Shown here in pieces: positions 39,997 through 49,748 of a DNA stretch of 64,000 bases; position 1 is the first letter of the stretch; the number at the start of each line of letters is the position of its first letter. The notes below the pieces were generated by a model that saw only the letters and a program-made list of their open reading frames with translations, was not told the origin of the DNA and did not search any database. A program made the translations under genes and the position numbers. This DNA comes from Paractinoplanes aksuensis (GTDB lineage Bacteria > Actinomycetota > Actinomycetes > Mycobacteriales > Micromonosporaceae): contig NZ_JAMYJR010000050.1 of assembly GCF_024137025.1 (NCBI RefSeq), positions 1 through 64,000 on the forward strand. The letters run 5' to 3'.

Positions 39997-40034
39997 CCGA
40001 AAGGGCCCGGACAATTACGTCCGGGCCCTTTCGG
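39997..40034. terminator. Long bidirectional hairpin terminator
   Basis: Perfect 16-bp stem CCGAAAGGGCCCGGAC with a 6-base loop AATTAC. The recD stop codon (40015-40017) lies in the loop, and the last codons of recD are encoded in one arm. Confidence 0.75.
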
Positions 40035-41784
40035 TGAGGGTGTCGCGGAGGCCGCTGGCGCGGGCGATCGGGCGGGTGACGGCCGCGCGCACCGCGTCCT
40101 CGGTGCCCAGGATGCGTAAGCCGGTTCTGGCGCGGGTCACGGCTGTGTAGAACAGTTCGCGGGTCAGCAGGGGGGATGTGGCCGGGGGCAGCACCAGGGA
40201 GACGCGGTCGAACTGGCTGCCCTGGCTGCGGTGGACGGTCATCGCGTAAAGGGGCTGGGCCTCGGACAGGCGGGACGGCGGGATCAGCATGACCTCGCCG
40301 CCGCGGGCGAAGGCGGCCCGTAGGCCGTCGGGGGTCTGGATGACGACGCCGGTGTCGCCGTTGTAGAGGCCGGCGTCGTAGTCGTTGGCGGTGATCAGCA
40401 GCGGGCGGCCGGGGGACAGGTCGGTCAGGCGGTCGGCCGGGAGCCAGCTCTCGATCTCGGCCGTCCAGCGGGTCACCCCGTACGGGCCCCGGCGGTGCGC
40501 ACACAGCAGGCGGTGCTGCTCCAGAGCGTGCAGCGCGGCGACGGCATCCCCGCCCGACGCGGCCTCGGCCACCGTCGCCAAAGCCTCCACCACCTCGGTG
40601 CGCAGGCCCGACACGGCCGCCGACTCGACGAACTCGACCTCGCCGCTCCCGGAGCGCAGCAGCGCCACCACGGCGTCGTCGTCGCCGGCGCGGACCGCGG
40701 TGGCGAGCCGGGCGATGTCGCCGCCGAAGCGCCAGACCCGGTCCAGGGTGACGACGCCGTTCACCACCTCGCCGGTCTCGCCGACCCCGGCCAGGGCGGC
40801 CGCCAGCGCCGGGGACGGTTCGCCCTTGGCCGCCACGATGTCGCCCAGCACAGCCCCGGCCTCGACCGAGGCCAGCTGGTCGGGGTCGCCGACCAGGATC
40901 AGGCGGGCGTCGGGGCGGACGGCCTCGATCAGCCGGGCCATCAGGGTCAGCGACACCATCGAGGTCTCGTCGACCACCACCACGTCGTAGGGCAGCCGGT
41001 GGGCGGCGTGGTGCTTGAAGCGCGTACGGGATCCGGGCCGCCGGCCGAGCAGCCGGTGCAGGGTCGACGCGCGCAGGTCGGGCAGGGGCACGCCGGACGA
41101 GCGGACCGCCTCCTCGAGCCGGGCCGCCGCCTTGCCCGTGGGCGCGGCCAGCGCGATGCGCGGTGGCTCACCGGGCTGGGCGCACAGGACGGCCAGCAGA
41201 CGCGCGATCGTGGTCGTCTTGCCGGTGCCGGGACCGCCGGCCAGCACGGTGACGCGGCGCAGGGCGCTGACGGCCGCCGCCAACCGTTGCTTCTCGCCGC
41301 CCGGCTCGAACAAGCGCCCGAGGTCCGTACGCAATTGGGTCAGATCGACCGGCGGCGGCGGTGCGGCCGCCCGTTGTTGCAGCTGGCGGCGGACCAGCTC
41401 CTCCTCCCGCCAATAGCGGTCGAGATAGAGCAGCCCGCGGACCAGACGCAGCGGACGCCCCGACTCGCCGGCCGCGGCCACGATCGGACTGCGGTCACAG
41501 GCGGCCCGCCACGCGGGCGGCTCGGGCCAGGGCAGCGTGCTCAGGTCGACCTCCTCCTCGGAGGTGGTCGTGCGGCGGGCCGTGGCCAGCTCGACGCAGA
41601 CCGAGCCCAGGCGCAACGCCCGCACGGTCAGCGCGACCGCCAGCCGCACGGTCTCGTCGGGCTCGCCGCCGAGCCGGGCGACCCGGTCGGCCACGTGGAC
41701 GTCGGCCAGGGCCAGCACCCCGGCGTCGTTGAACGCGGCCAGCAGCCCGGCGGCGTTGCGGGCCCGTTCGATCAGCACGGTCAT
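40015..41784 (-). CDS. recD: Exodeoxyribonuclease V subunit RecD
   Basis: 589 residues, normal length. SF1B helicase motifs: Walker A GGPGTGKTTTIARLL, Walker B VVVDETSMVS, motif III LVGDPDQLASVEAGAVLGD and the terminal TVHRSQGSQFDRVSLVLP. RecD is the 5'-3' motor of RecBCD. The start overlaps the recB stop (ATGA at 41784-41781), so synthesis is coupled. Transcribed as recC-recB-recD, and its end is embedded in the terminator hairpin. Confidence 0.93.
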   Translation of the reverse strand: MTVLIERARNAAGLLAAFNDAGVLALADVHVADRVARLGGEPDETVRLAVALTVRALRLGSVCVELATARRTTTSEEEVDLSTLPWPEPPAWRAACDRSPIVAAAGESGRPLRLVRGLLYLDRYWREEELVRRQLQQRAAAPPPPVDLTQLRTDLGRLFEPGGEKQRLAAAVSALRRVTVLAGGPGTGKTTTIARLLAVLCAQPGEPPRIALAAPTGKAAARLEEAVRSSGVPLPDLRASTLHRLLGRRPGSRTRFKHHAAHRLPYDVVVVDETSMVSLTLMARLIEAVRPDARLILVGDPDQLASVEAGAVLGDIVAAKGEPSPALAAALAGVGETGEVVNGVVTLDRVWRFGGDIARLATAVRAGDDDAVVALLRSGSGEVEFVESAAVSGLRTEVVEALATVAEAASGGDAVAALHALEQHRLLCAHRRGPYGVTRWTAEIESWLPADRLTDLSPGRPLLITANDYDAGLYNGDTGVVIQTPDGLRAAFARGGEVMLIPPSRLSEAQPLYAMTVHRSQGSQFDRVSLVLPPATSPLLTRELFYTAVTRARTGLRILGTEDAVRAAVTRPIARASGLRDTLTERART

Positions 41785-44700
41785 GGGGTGCCTCCGTCGA
41801 GCCGGTCCGACAGCTCCGTGATCAGGGCGGGTGGTGGCTGCCAGCTGTAGACCCCGTACGGCACCCCGTCGGCCACGGGGGTCAGCGGCCCGCACATGCC
41901 GCGCAGGAACAGATAGAGCACGCCTCCGAGGTGCTGCGCCGGGTCGTAGCCGGGCTGCCGCCAGCGCAGATAGCGGTGCAGCGCGGTGGTGTAGAGCAGC
42001 GCTTGCAACGGGTAGTGGGCCGCGATCATCGCCCGGTCCAGGGCCTCGGGCCGGTAGTCGTGCGCGGTCAGCACACCCCCGTACGAGCCGAGCCAGTTCG
42101 ACTTGTAGTCGACCACCAGGTAGCGCGGCCCCGGCAACCGCAGCACCGCGTCGATGCTGCCGGTCAGGTAACCGCGCAAGGGCTGGTCACCCAGCCCCGG
42201 CGCGCGCAGGTCGTCGGCGTACCGGGCCAGCGGATGCCCCGGCTCGAGGTGCCGGGCCAGGCCGTCGCCGACCGTCCGCAGGGTGAGGTGGGCGGCCGTC
42301 CGGGGCCGGTCCCCACCGTGCAGCGGCAGCTCGAACTCCAGCTCGTCGAGCCGGTCGGCCCGCCCGAAGTCGGTCAGCCGCCGCTGGCCGGCCAGCGGGC
42401 CGAGCGGCGTGTGCAGGGCGGGCAGCAGCGCGGTCACGAGCTCGCCCGACGACGGGCCCAGCAACTCGGCGGCCTTCGAAGTGAGCCCGGCCTCGGTGTG
42501 TTCGGTGCCCTCGAGCAGCGTGTGCAGCAGCGTGCCGAACGCGGCCCCGGTCGGCAGATCGCCCATCGGGGATACCAGATCCCCGTGCTTGTCCGCCGTC
42601 GGCGTGGGTGGCAGGTCGGGCTCGTCGTTCTCGGGCCCGGTCTCGCTGTGCACCCCGGGCTCGTCGTGCTGGTCGGCAGTGAGCCGCGAGTACGACGTGC
42701 GTCGCCAGCCCAGGTCGAGCCGCCGGCTGAACCGGGCCGCGGCCAGCGCCGGCGGTTCGGTGGCGGGCGCGGTCCAGCTCGCCGGTCCGTGGCCGGCGAC
42801 CGGTTCCACGGCGAAGTGGGCCGACGCCAGCCCGGCCAGCTGAGCGCGGACGGTGTCGTCGTCCGGAACGGCGTACTCGTGGTCGGGACTCTGCCCCTCG
42901 CCCGGGCGTCCGAACAGGAACCGGTGCAGCGCCGACGATCCGGTGTTCAGCGTGGGCGCCCACCATGCGACGACCTGACAAGCGGCGCGGGTCAGGGCCA
43001 CGTAGGTCAGGCGCAGATCCTCGCCGTCCTGCTCGTCGTTGTGGCGCCGGCGCGAGTCGCGGAAGCGTGGCCCGCTGGGCCCGCCGACGTCCAGCACGCG
43101 CGCGCCCGCGTCGTCGTGCAGCTGCAACAGGTCGGGCTTGCCCTGCGGGCGGTCCCAGCCGAAGGGCAGGAACACCACCGGATACTCCAGGCCCTTGCTG
43201 CTGTGGACGGTGACGATCTGCACCGCGTCGGCGTCGGACTCGAGCCGCCGGCTGCGCTCGGTGCTCGCGTCGTGCGGGGCGTCTTCGATCCGGCGGCGCA
43301 ACCACTCGGTGACGGCGGTCAGACCCAGCGAGCCCTCGACCGCGGCCGCGTGCAGCGCCATGCCGACGTGCCGCAGGTCGGTCAGGTGGCGTTCGCCGTT
43401 GCGCCGGGCCAGCAGCCGGGCCGGCATCCCGGTCGCGGTGACCGCCTCCAACAGGGCCGCCACGCCGCGGGTGGTGACCAGGCGGGCCCAGTGCCGCAAC
43501 GTGGTGCCCAGTTCGTCGAGTTCGGTCTCGGTCGCCTCGGCCAGGCGCCGGGCGGGCCAGCCGATCAGGCCGGTCAGGGCGGCCGCGGCGACCCGGGGGC
43601 CGCGGTGCGGCTGCTCCAGGCCTTCCAGCAGGGCCAGCCAGTCGCGGGCCGCGGCCGTGCCGAAGACGCTGGTCGTGCCGGTCAGCACGGCCGGCACGCC
43701 GACGGCCGACAGCGCCAGCTGCACCTGAGCCGCGTGCCGGTGGGTGCGCACCAGCACGGCGAGGTCCCCGGGCGGCGCGGTGCCCCGGGCCAGCAGGGTG
43801 GTGATCTGCGCGGCCAGATCGTCGGTGACGGCCTGGCGGGCCTCGGCCGCGGCGATCAGGCCGTACGTGTTGAGAGCGAACCCGTTCCGGCCGAGCACCC
43901 GCAGCCGGAACGGGGGACCGGGCAGGCGCGCGCCGGGGTGGGCCGCGGCCACCGGTCGTACGGTGATGCGGCTGTCGCCCAGGGCGGCCCGGCCGAACAA
44001 CGTCTCGAAGGCCGAGAGCACGCCCCGGTCGCTGCGCCAGTTGGTGCCCAGCGTGGCGTGGGCCGGGGCGGTGCCCGACGCGGCCAGGTAGCTCGCCACG
44101 TCGGCGCCGCGGAAGGCGTAGATGGCCTGCTTGGGGTCGCCGATCAGCACCAGCGTGCGGTGGCGGTGGAAGGCCGTGCGCACGATGTTCCACTGCACCG
44201 GGTCGGTGTCCTGGAACTCGTCGACCAGCACCACCGCGTACCGCTCGCGCAGCCGCCGGCAGGCCGCTTCACCGCGTACGGCATCGGTCAGGGCCCCGTC
44301 GAGGCCGGTGAGCATGTCGTCGAAGCAGTAGAGCCGCCGTTCCCGCTTGCGCCGCTGCACCTCGAGGCGGACCGCCGACGCGAAGCGGTAGCGCACGTCC
44401 GCGACCTCGCCCGCCGGGGCGCCCGCCGGTTCGAGCCGGGCCTGGCTGTCCCCGACCGCCTTGCGGGCGATCTCGAGCGCCACGGCATGAGTGAAATGCG
44501 GTGGCGAAGCGCCCGGCACGGCGTACTTGCGGACGTACAGGTCGTCGACCACCTCGGTGATCAGGTCGTCGAGGTCCTCCACGAACACGCCGTCGGGGTC
44601 GCTGTCGGCGGCGATGCCCAGCCCGGCCAGCACCTGGCGGCAGAACTGGTGGGTGGTGGCGATGGTCGCGGCGTCGAAGTCGGCGACGGCGGTGGCCAGC

Positions 44701-45023
44701 CGGCGGCGGCGCCGCGCGATCTCGTCGTCCGGCGCGTCGGCCAGCAGCGCCAGCACCCCGTCGGCCGACTCCCGGGCGCCCGGCGGGTCGGCCAGGCCGC
44801 GTTCCGCGCTGACCAGCCGCTCGCGGACCCGCTGCCGCAGTTCGGCCGTGGCGGCCCGGCTGAACGTGACCAGCAGCAGTTCACGCAGCTCGGCCCGGCC
44901 CTCGGCCACGTAGCGGGCGGCCAGCGCGGCGATCGTGAACGTCTTGCCGGTGCCCGCGCTGGCCTCCAGCACCGTCGTGCCGGCGGGCAACGGGCCCCGG
45001 ACGTCGAACGCGGCGACCGTCAT
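41781..45023 (-). CDS. recB: Exodeoxyribonuclease V subunit RecB
   Basis: 1080 residues. Walker A ASAGTGKTFTIAAL near residue 21, UvrD-type motifs VVLVDEFQDTDPVQWNIV and LIGDPKQAIYAFRGADV, then SSKGLEYPVVFLPF. The C-terminal nuclease is intact: GSIDAVLR then LVVDYKSN with the catalytic Asp and Lys of the RecB family. 3'-5' motor and nuclease of RecBCD. The TGATG overlap with recC couples translation. Confidence 0.95.
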   Translation of the reverse strand: MTVAAFDVRGPLPAGTTVLEASAGTGKTFTIAALAARYVAEGRAELRELLLVTFSRAATAELRQRVRERLVSAERGLADPPGARESADGVLALLADAPDDEIARRRRRLATAVADFDAATIATTHQFCRQVLAGLGIAADSDPDGVFVEDLDDLITEVVDDLYVRKYAVPGASPPHFTHAVALEIARKAVGDSQARLEPAGAPAGEVADVRYRFASAVRLEVQRRKRERRLYCFDDMLTGLDGALTDAVRGEAACRRLRERYAVVLVDEFQDTDPVQWNIVRTAFHRHRTLVLIGDPKQAIYAFRGADVASYLAASGTAPAHATLGTNWRSDRGVLSAFETLFGRAALGDSRITVRPVAAAHPGARLPGPPFRLRVLGRNGFALNTYGLIAAAEARQAVTDDLAAQITTLLARGTAPPGDLAVLVRTHRHAAQVQLALSAVGVPAVLTGTTSVFGTAAARDWLALLEGLEQPHRGPRVAAAALTGLIGWPARRLAEATETELDELGTTLRHWARLVTTRGVAALLEAVTATGMPARLLARRNGERHLTDLRHVGMALHAAAVEGSLGLTAVTEWLRRRIEDAPHDASTERSRRLESDADAVQIVTVHSSKGLEYPVVFLPFGWDRPQGKPDLLQLHDDAGARVLDVGGPSGPRFRDSRRRHNDEQDGEDLRLTYVALTRAACQVVAWWAPTLNTGSSALHRFLFGRPGEGQSPDHEYAVPDDDTVRAQLAGLASAHFAVEPVAGHGPASWTAPATEPPALAAARFSRRLDLGWRRTSYSRLTADQHDEPGVHSETGPENDEPDLPPTPTADKHGDLVSPMGDLPTGAAFGTLLHTLLEGTEHTEAGLTSKAAELLGPSSGELVTALLPALHTPLGPLAGQRRLTDFGRADRLDELEFELPLHGGDRPRTAAHLTLRTVGDGLARHLEPGHPLARYADDLRAPGLGDQPLRGYLTGSIDAVLRLPGPRYLVVDYKSNWLGSYGGVLTAHDYRPEALDRAMIAAHYPLQALLYTTALHRYLRWRQPGYDPAQHLGGVLYLFLRGMCGPLTPVADGVPYGVYSWQPPPALITELSDRLDGGTP

Positions 45024-48000
45024 CAGAGCTGCTCCGCGAACTCGGCCCGGCCCAGCGGGGTCCAGACCCGCATGGCCAGCGCGTCGAACCGCGCCGGATC
45101 CGCCAGGAGCCGCTCCAGAGCGGGTTCCGCGCCCCACACCATCTCGTGCTCGGCGTCCTCGGACTCGCCGACGCCGTCGTACTTGGTCCACTCGGCCCGG
45201 GCCTTGGCGTACGCGCTCTCGGTGTCGGCCCGGGCCAGCCGGGCTCGCGCGTACGCGTGCGACGTCTTCAGCGCCAGCGGGACCGGCTCGCGCAGCCCCT
45301 CGTCGGCCAGCGCGACCAGATCGGCCAGCAACTGACCGGCCACCGCGGCGTCGATCGGCCCGAACGTGGACTTGGCCGGCCGCCCACGCTTGCCCCGGCC
45401 GATCACGATCGACCGCCAGGGCTGATCGGGCCGCCCCGCGGTCAGCGCGAGCAGGTTGAGCCAGGCCCGCAGGCGGGTCTTGGGCGAGACCCGCGAGAAC
45501 GAGACGCTGACGATCGTATCGTCATACACATCGCCGACCGTGCCGCTCAGCACGCGCCCGTCCGGCAGCCGCACGGCGACGTCGACGGCCTCGGGCGAGC
45601 CGTCGACCAGGGGCCGGGCCGCGTCGGCCAGCGGCTGCACCTCGGCCGCGATCGTGTCGAGCAGCCGGGAGCCCAGCGGGCCCGGCGGCACCGTGCCCCG
45701 CCGCCACTCGGCCTGCACGCACCGGGTCAGCTCGGCCCCGCCCAGTAGCGATCGCAGCAGCCGGTCACCCACTGCCCACTTCTCGAGGTGGTCGAGCTCG
45801 ATGGGCAGCCCGTCGGCCGGTTCGTCGGCGCCGGCATAGAGGCTGACCCCCAACCGGCGCCGCAGGAACGCCTTGACCGGGTGGACGAGGAACGACTGCA
45901 GGTCACCCAGGTCGACATCGCCGTCGAGCGGCGGCAACGGCGCGGCCAGGAACGGCGGCTCGTCGGTCCGGTCACCACCGGCGGCCAGCGCGCCGGCCAG
46001 GGCGATCCGGTCGAAGCTGAACGGCCGCTCCCGAGCGAAGTTGCGGGCGTCGAACGGCTGCAGGGGATGCCGGACGAGCACGTGCTCGCGGGCCGGGCCG
46101 AGGGCGTCGAGCAGCTCGTCGAGCGGCACGGCGGGTGGGAGCGGCGCGTTGGTCCGCTCGTTCGCGCCCGAATACAGCAGCACCAGCGTGCCGGTCGCGG
46201 CCATCACGGCGTCCAGCAGCAGTTGCCTGTCCTCGCCGCGGGGATCCCGTTCCCCGACACAGGGCGAGCGGCCGAGCACGTCGTCGCCGTCCAGGCCCGC
46301 GCCGCGCGGGAACGCGCCGTCGTCCAGGCCGAGCACGCAGATCACCCGGTGCGGCACCGAGCGCATCGGCAGCAGTGTGCACATGGTCAGGTCGCCGGTG
46401 CGGAAGTTGGCCCGGGTCGGGCTCCCTCGCAGGCGTACGGCGAACAACGATCGCACGTCGGCCAGGGTCAGCATGCTCGGGTGCGCGCCCATCTCGGTCA
46501 GGATCGTGTCGAGCTGGGTCCGCTGCCAGGCGTCCGCATCGGACACGGCCGTCAGCCCGTCGACGGCCCGGCGCACCGCGTCGAGCCACTCGGTCAGCGG
46601 CCGCTCGTCCGCGAAGTCGCCCAGGGCCGCGCCCAGCCGGTCGACCAGTTCGGCCAGCCGCCCGGCCAGATCCACGTCCCCCGAGTCCACATCGTCCAGG
46701 GGCAGGGCTGTGCCCAGCCACTGCGGCTCCTGTTCGGACATGGCCGCCCCGAGCAGGATCCGGTCGAGCCCGGCCACCCACGTGTTCGACCGGGCCGGGA
46801 CCAGGAAGCGCGACCGGTGCTCGGGGTCGAAGCCCCAGCGGACCCCGGACTCGACCACCAGCTCGCGCAGCCGGTCCAGATCGTCGTCGTCGAACCGGAA
46901 CCGGCGCCGCACCGGCGGGGTCGCGGCCAGGTCGAGCACCTGGGCCGCGGTGACCCGGGCGTCGGCCAGATCGAGCAGGAGGGCGATCACCCCGAGCAGG
47001 GGATTGAGCTGGCGCAGGGCGCGGTCGGCCAGCCGCACCCGCAGCCGGTGGGCCGGGTGGGCGGCGTCCGAGCCGAGCCCGAAACCGGCCGAGATGAGTG
47101 GGGCGAACGTCTCGATGTCCGGGCACATCACCAGGATGTCGCGCGGCTCCAGGGTCGGATCGGCCTGCAGCAGGCCCAGAATCGTCTCGCGCAGCACCTC
47201 GACCTGGCGGTCCGGGCCGTGGCAGGCGTGGACCTGCACGCTGCGGTCGTCGGACGCCACGGGTACGTCAGGGGCCACCGCGTCGTCGGCTACGGCCTGC
47301 TGGAGACGGCCGAGCAGCGTACTCGGGAACCCGGGACCAGGATGATGCCGGGACTCCGCCGCCGGCAGGGTGAGTTGCAGCTCGCGCGCGTCGCGGCCCA
47401 GGGAGGCCAGCAGCGGATGCCGCGGCACACCCCGGCTCGCGTCGTCGGCTCGCGGCCCTTTCCCGTACGGCTTCAGGCGCTCCCACAGATCGGGCGACGG
47501 ATGCGGCAGCCACAGATGCACGTCACGCCCGGCCGCCAGCGCGTCGACCAGGGCCGCGTGCGCGGCCGGCAACCGGGTCAGGCCGAAGATCGACAACCGC
47601 CCCGGCAGCGCCGACCGCCCCGGATCGTGCCGCAGCGCCTCGCAGACCTCGGTCAGCCGCTCGGCCGGGCTGGGCACGGTCATCCGCTTGACCAGCCACC
47701 GCCACAGCTCGGCCTGCCAGGCCAGGTCGTCCGGCAGCGGGCCGCCCACCCCGTCCGTGTCCTCGCCGGCCGACCAGGCCCGCAGCATGTCGGGGCGATG
47801 TTTGCCGTACGAGTCGAAGAGCCCCGCCAGATGCCGAGCCGTCGCACAGCGCCGCCCGCGCGTGCTCAGATAGGCCGCCAACGCCCGGCACCACGGCTGC
47901 GGCGTGCACTCGTCGATGACCTCGAGCAGCGGCCAGACCAGCCGGTCGGGTCGCCACGGATCGTCGCCCCCGCCCGGCAGCCCGACCTGGTCCAGCAATT

Positions 48001-48217
48001 CGGTCACCGACGGGAAGACCACGTTGGCGCAGACGCCGTCCTCGCCGTCCCCGGTGCCGAGCCGGTGCGCGAGCCGCTGGGCCAGCCACCGCTCGACCCC
48101 CTTCGACGGCACGCTGACGACCTCGGCCGCGAACGGGTCGCCGAGCGGCTCGCGCAGCACGTCGGCGAGCGCCTCGGCCAGCCGGTCGGTCCGCTCGGCC
48201 CGGTGCACAAGCAACAT
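45023..48217 (-). CDS. recC: Exodeoxyribonuclease V subunit RecC
   Basis: 1064 residues, the usual RecC length. N-terminal helicase-like fold (SVPSKGVERWLAQRLAHRLG; FPSVTELLDQVGLP), with inactive motor motifs typical of RecC; the central part contains RVICVLGLDDGAFPRG, a residual motif, and the end a nuclease-like fold. RecC holds the complex together and recognises Chi. First gene of the recCBD operon; divergent from the ADP-ribosylglycohydrolase gene, 57 bases between the starts. Confidence 0.93.
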   Translation of the reverse strand: MLLVHRAERTDRLAEALADVLREPLGDPFAAEVVSVPSKGVERWLAQRLAHRLGTGDGEDGVCANVVFPSVTELLDQVGLPGGGDDPWRPDRLVWPLLEVIDECTPQPWCRALAAYLSTRGRRCATARHLAGLFDSYGKHRPDMLRAWSAGEDTDGVGGPLPDDLAWQAELWRWLVKRMTVPSPAERLTEVCEALRHDPGRSALPGRLSIFGLTRLPAAHAALVDALAAGRDVHLWLPHPSPDLWERLKPYGKGPRADDASRGVPRHPLLASLGRDARELQLTLPAAESRHHPGPGFPSTLLGRLQQAVADDAVAPDVPVASDDRSVQVHACHGPDRQVEVLRETILGLLQADPTLEPRDILVMCPDIETFAPLISAGFGLGSDAAHPAHRLRVRLADRALRQLNPLLGVIALLLDLADARVTAAQVLDLAATPPVRRRFRFDDDDLDRLRELVVESGVRWGFDPEHRSRFLVPARSNTWVAGLDRILLGAAMSEQEPQWLGTALPLDDVDSGDVDLAGRLAELVDRLGAALGDFADERPLTEWLDAVRRAVDGLTAVSDADAWQRTQLDTILTEMGAHPSMLTLADVRSLFAVRLRGSPTRANFRTGDLTMCTLLPMRSVPHRVICVLGLDDGAFPRGAGLDGDDVLGRSPCVGERDPRGEDRQLLLDAVMAATGTLVLLYSGANERTNAPLPPAVPLDELLDALGPAREHVLVRHPLQPFDARNFARERPFSFDRIALAGALAAGGDRTDEPPFLAAPLPPLDGDVDLGDLQSFLVHPVKAFLRRRLGVSLYAGADEPADGLPIELDHLEKWAVGDRLLRSLLGGAELTRCVQAEWRRGTVPPGPLGSRLLDTIAAEVQPLADAARPLVDGSPEAVDVAVRLPDGRVLSGTVGDVYDDTIVSVSFSRVSPKTRLRAWLNLLALTAGRPDQPWRSIVIGRGKRGRPAKSTFGPIDAAVAGQLLADLVALADEGLREPVPLALKTSHAYARARLARADTESAYAKARAEWTKYDGVGESEDAEHEMVWGAEPALERLLADPARFDALAMRVWTPLGRAEFAEQL

Positions 48218-48274
48218 CCCGCCCAGCTTGGGTGATCACGGGTGCAGCGCTGCGGAAATGCGAAAATGCAGGGC

Positions 48275-49747
48275 ATGAACAACACACGGCTCAGCGCCGT
48301 TCAGAGTGACCGGGCGGCCGGGGTGCTCCTGGGCGCGGCCTGCGGCGACGCGCTCGGTGTCCCCTACGAGTTCGGGACGGCCCCCTTGCCGCCGTCAGGT
48401 GAGGCCCCGCGGATGAACGGTGGCGGCCTGGGCAACTACGCGCCCGGCGAGTACAGCGACGACACCCAGATGGCGTTCTGCATCGCCGAGGTCGCCGCGA
48501 CCGGGGCCGACCTGCGCACGGCGGCCGCGCTCGACCGGATCGCGGCCAACTTCGTCCGCTGGCAGACCGAGGGTGCGAGCGACATCGGCATCCAGACCCG
48601 CCAGGTGCTCTCCGCGGTCCGCGGCCGACCCGTCGAAGGGCTCGGCCGGGTGCTCAGCGAATCGGCCCGCACGCTGCACGAAAAGACCGGCAAGAGCGCG
48701 GGCAACGGCTCCCTCATGCGTACGGGCGTCGTGGCCCTCGCCTATCTCGACGACCCGGTCGGCATGGCCGAAGCCGCCCGCGCGGTCAGCGAGCTCACCC
48801 ACTTCGACCCGCTCGCGAGCGAGGCCTGCGTGCTGTGGTGCGCCGCGATCCGGCACGCCGTGCTCGAGGGCACGTTCGACGGCCTGCGCGAGGGTCTCGA
48901 CCTGCTGCCGGCCGACCGCTGCGGCCAGTGGGCGGCCTGGCTCGACGAGGCCGAGGCCCACCCGCCCGCGCACTTCCCCAACAACGGCTTCGTGGTGACC
49001 GCTCTGCAGGCGGCGTGGTCGGCCATTTCCCGTACGCCGGTGCCGGCCACCGATTTCCCCAGCGATCACCTGCGGGACGCCCTGTACGCGGCCGTACGCG
49101 CGGGCAACGACACCGATACGGTGGCCGCCATCGCCGGGGCGCTGCTCGGCGCCCGCTGGGGTGTCTCCGGCATCCCCCTGCCGTGGCAGCGGATCGTCCA
49201 CGGCTGGGACCACCAGCGCTCGGCCGACCTGATCGGCCTGGGCCTGCTCACGGTCGGCGGCGGCCGCCCCGACGGGGTGGGCTGGCCCGGCGTCGACCGG
49301 ATGGAACCACCCATCCCGCACTCGCTGCTGCTGGCCCACCCCGACGACGACCAGGTGGTCCTGGGCAACCTGGTCACCGACGCGGCGGCGGCCGGCACCA
49401 CGGCCGTGGTGTCGCTGTGCCGCGTGGGCCGGGCCCAGTTCCCGGGCGTGCCGGCCGAGAACCAGGTGCAGGTGTGGCTGGTCGACCAGCCCGGCGCGAA
49501 CGCCAACACCGCGTTCGCCCTCGACCAGGCCGCCCGCATGGTCGCCGCCCTGCGCGACGAGGGCCACCGCGTGCTGCTGCACTGCGCCGCCGGCCAGAGC
49601 CGCACCCCGGCCGTGGCCGCCCGCTACGCCACCGTCCGCTTCGGCAAACCGGGGCAGGCCGCCCTGGACGAGATGCAGAAATTGCTGGCCGACCACGGCT
49701 TCTACGTCAACAGCGAACTGCGCCGGGTGGTCGCCGCCCTCGAGTGA
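48275..49747 (+). CDS. ADP-ribosylglycohydrolase fused to a dual-specificity/tyrosine phosphatase
   Basis: 490 residues. Residues about 10-335 form an ARH-fold hydrolase with paired metal motifs EYSDDTQMAF (near 60) and NDTDTVAAIAGALLG (near 280), both complete, so Mg-dependent removal of ADP-ribose is expected. From about 345 a second domain with LHCAAGQSRTPAVAARY gives the Cys-phosphatase signature HCxxGxxR (Cys near 436). The phosphatase domain lies after the hydrolase in one frame without a stop. It is divergent from recC. Start ATG 48275 is one of three close ATGs; the choice is from the family's N-terminus (AVQSDRAAGVLLG). Confidence 0.87.
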   Translation: MNNTRLSAVQSDRAAGVLLGAACGDALGVPYEFGTAPLPPSGEAPRMNGGGLGNYAPGEYSDDTQMAFCIAEVAATGADLRTAAALDRIAANFVRWQTEGASDIGIQTRQVLSAVRGRPVEGLGRVLSESARTLHEKTGKSAGNGSLMRTGVVALAYLDDPVGMAEAARAVSELTHFDPLASEACVLWCAAIRHAVLEGTFDGLREGLDLLPADRCGQWAAWLDEAEAHPPAHFPNNGFVVTALQAAWSAISRTPVPATDFPSDHLRDALYAAVRAGNDTDTVAAIAGALLGARWGVSGIPLPWQRIVHGWDHQRSADLIGLGLLTVGGGRPDGVGWPGVDRMEPPIPHSLLLAHPDDDQVVLGNLVTDAAAAGTTAVVSLCRVGRAQFPGVPAENQVQVWLVDQPGANANTAFALDQAARMVAALRDEGHRVLLHCAAGQSRTPAVAARYATVRFGKPGQAALDEMQKLLADHGFYVNSELRRVVAALE

Positions 49748-49748
49748 G

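Noticed and set aside
45788..48235. 815-codon plus-strand frame opposite recC
   Set aside because: Gln/Arg/Gly-rich shadow of recC, with no domain and no ribosome site, while recC has clear homology.
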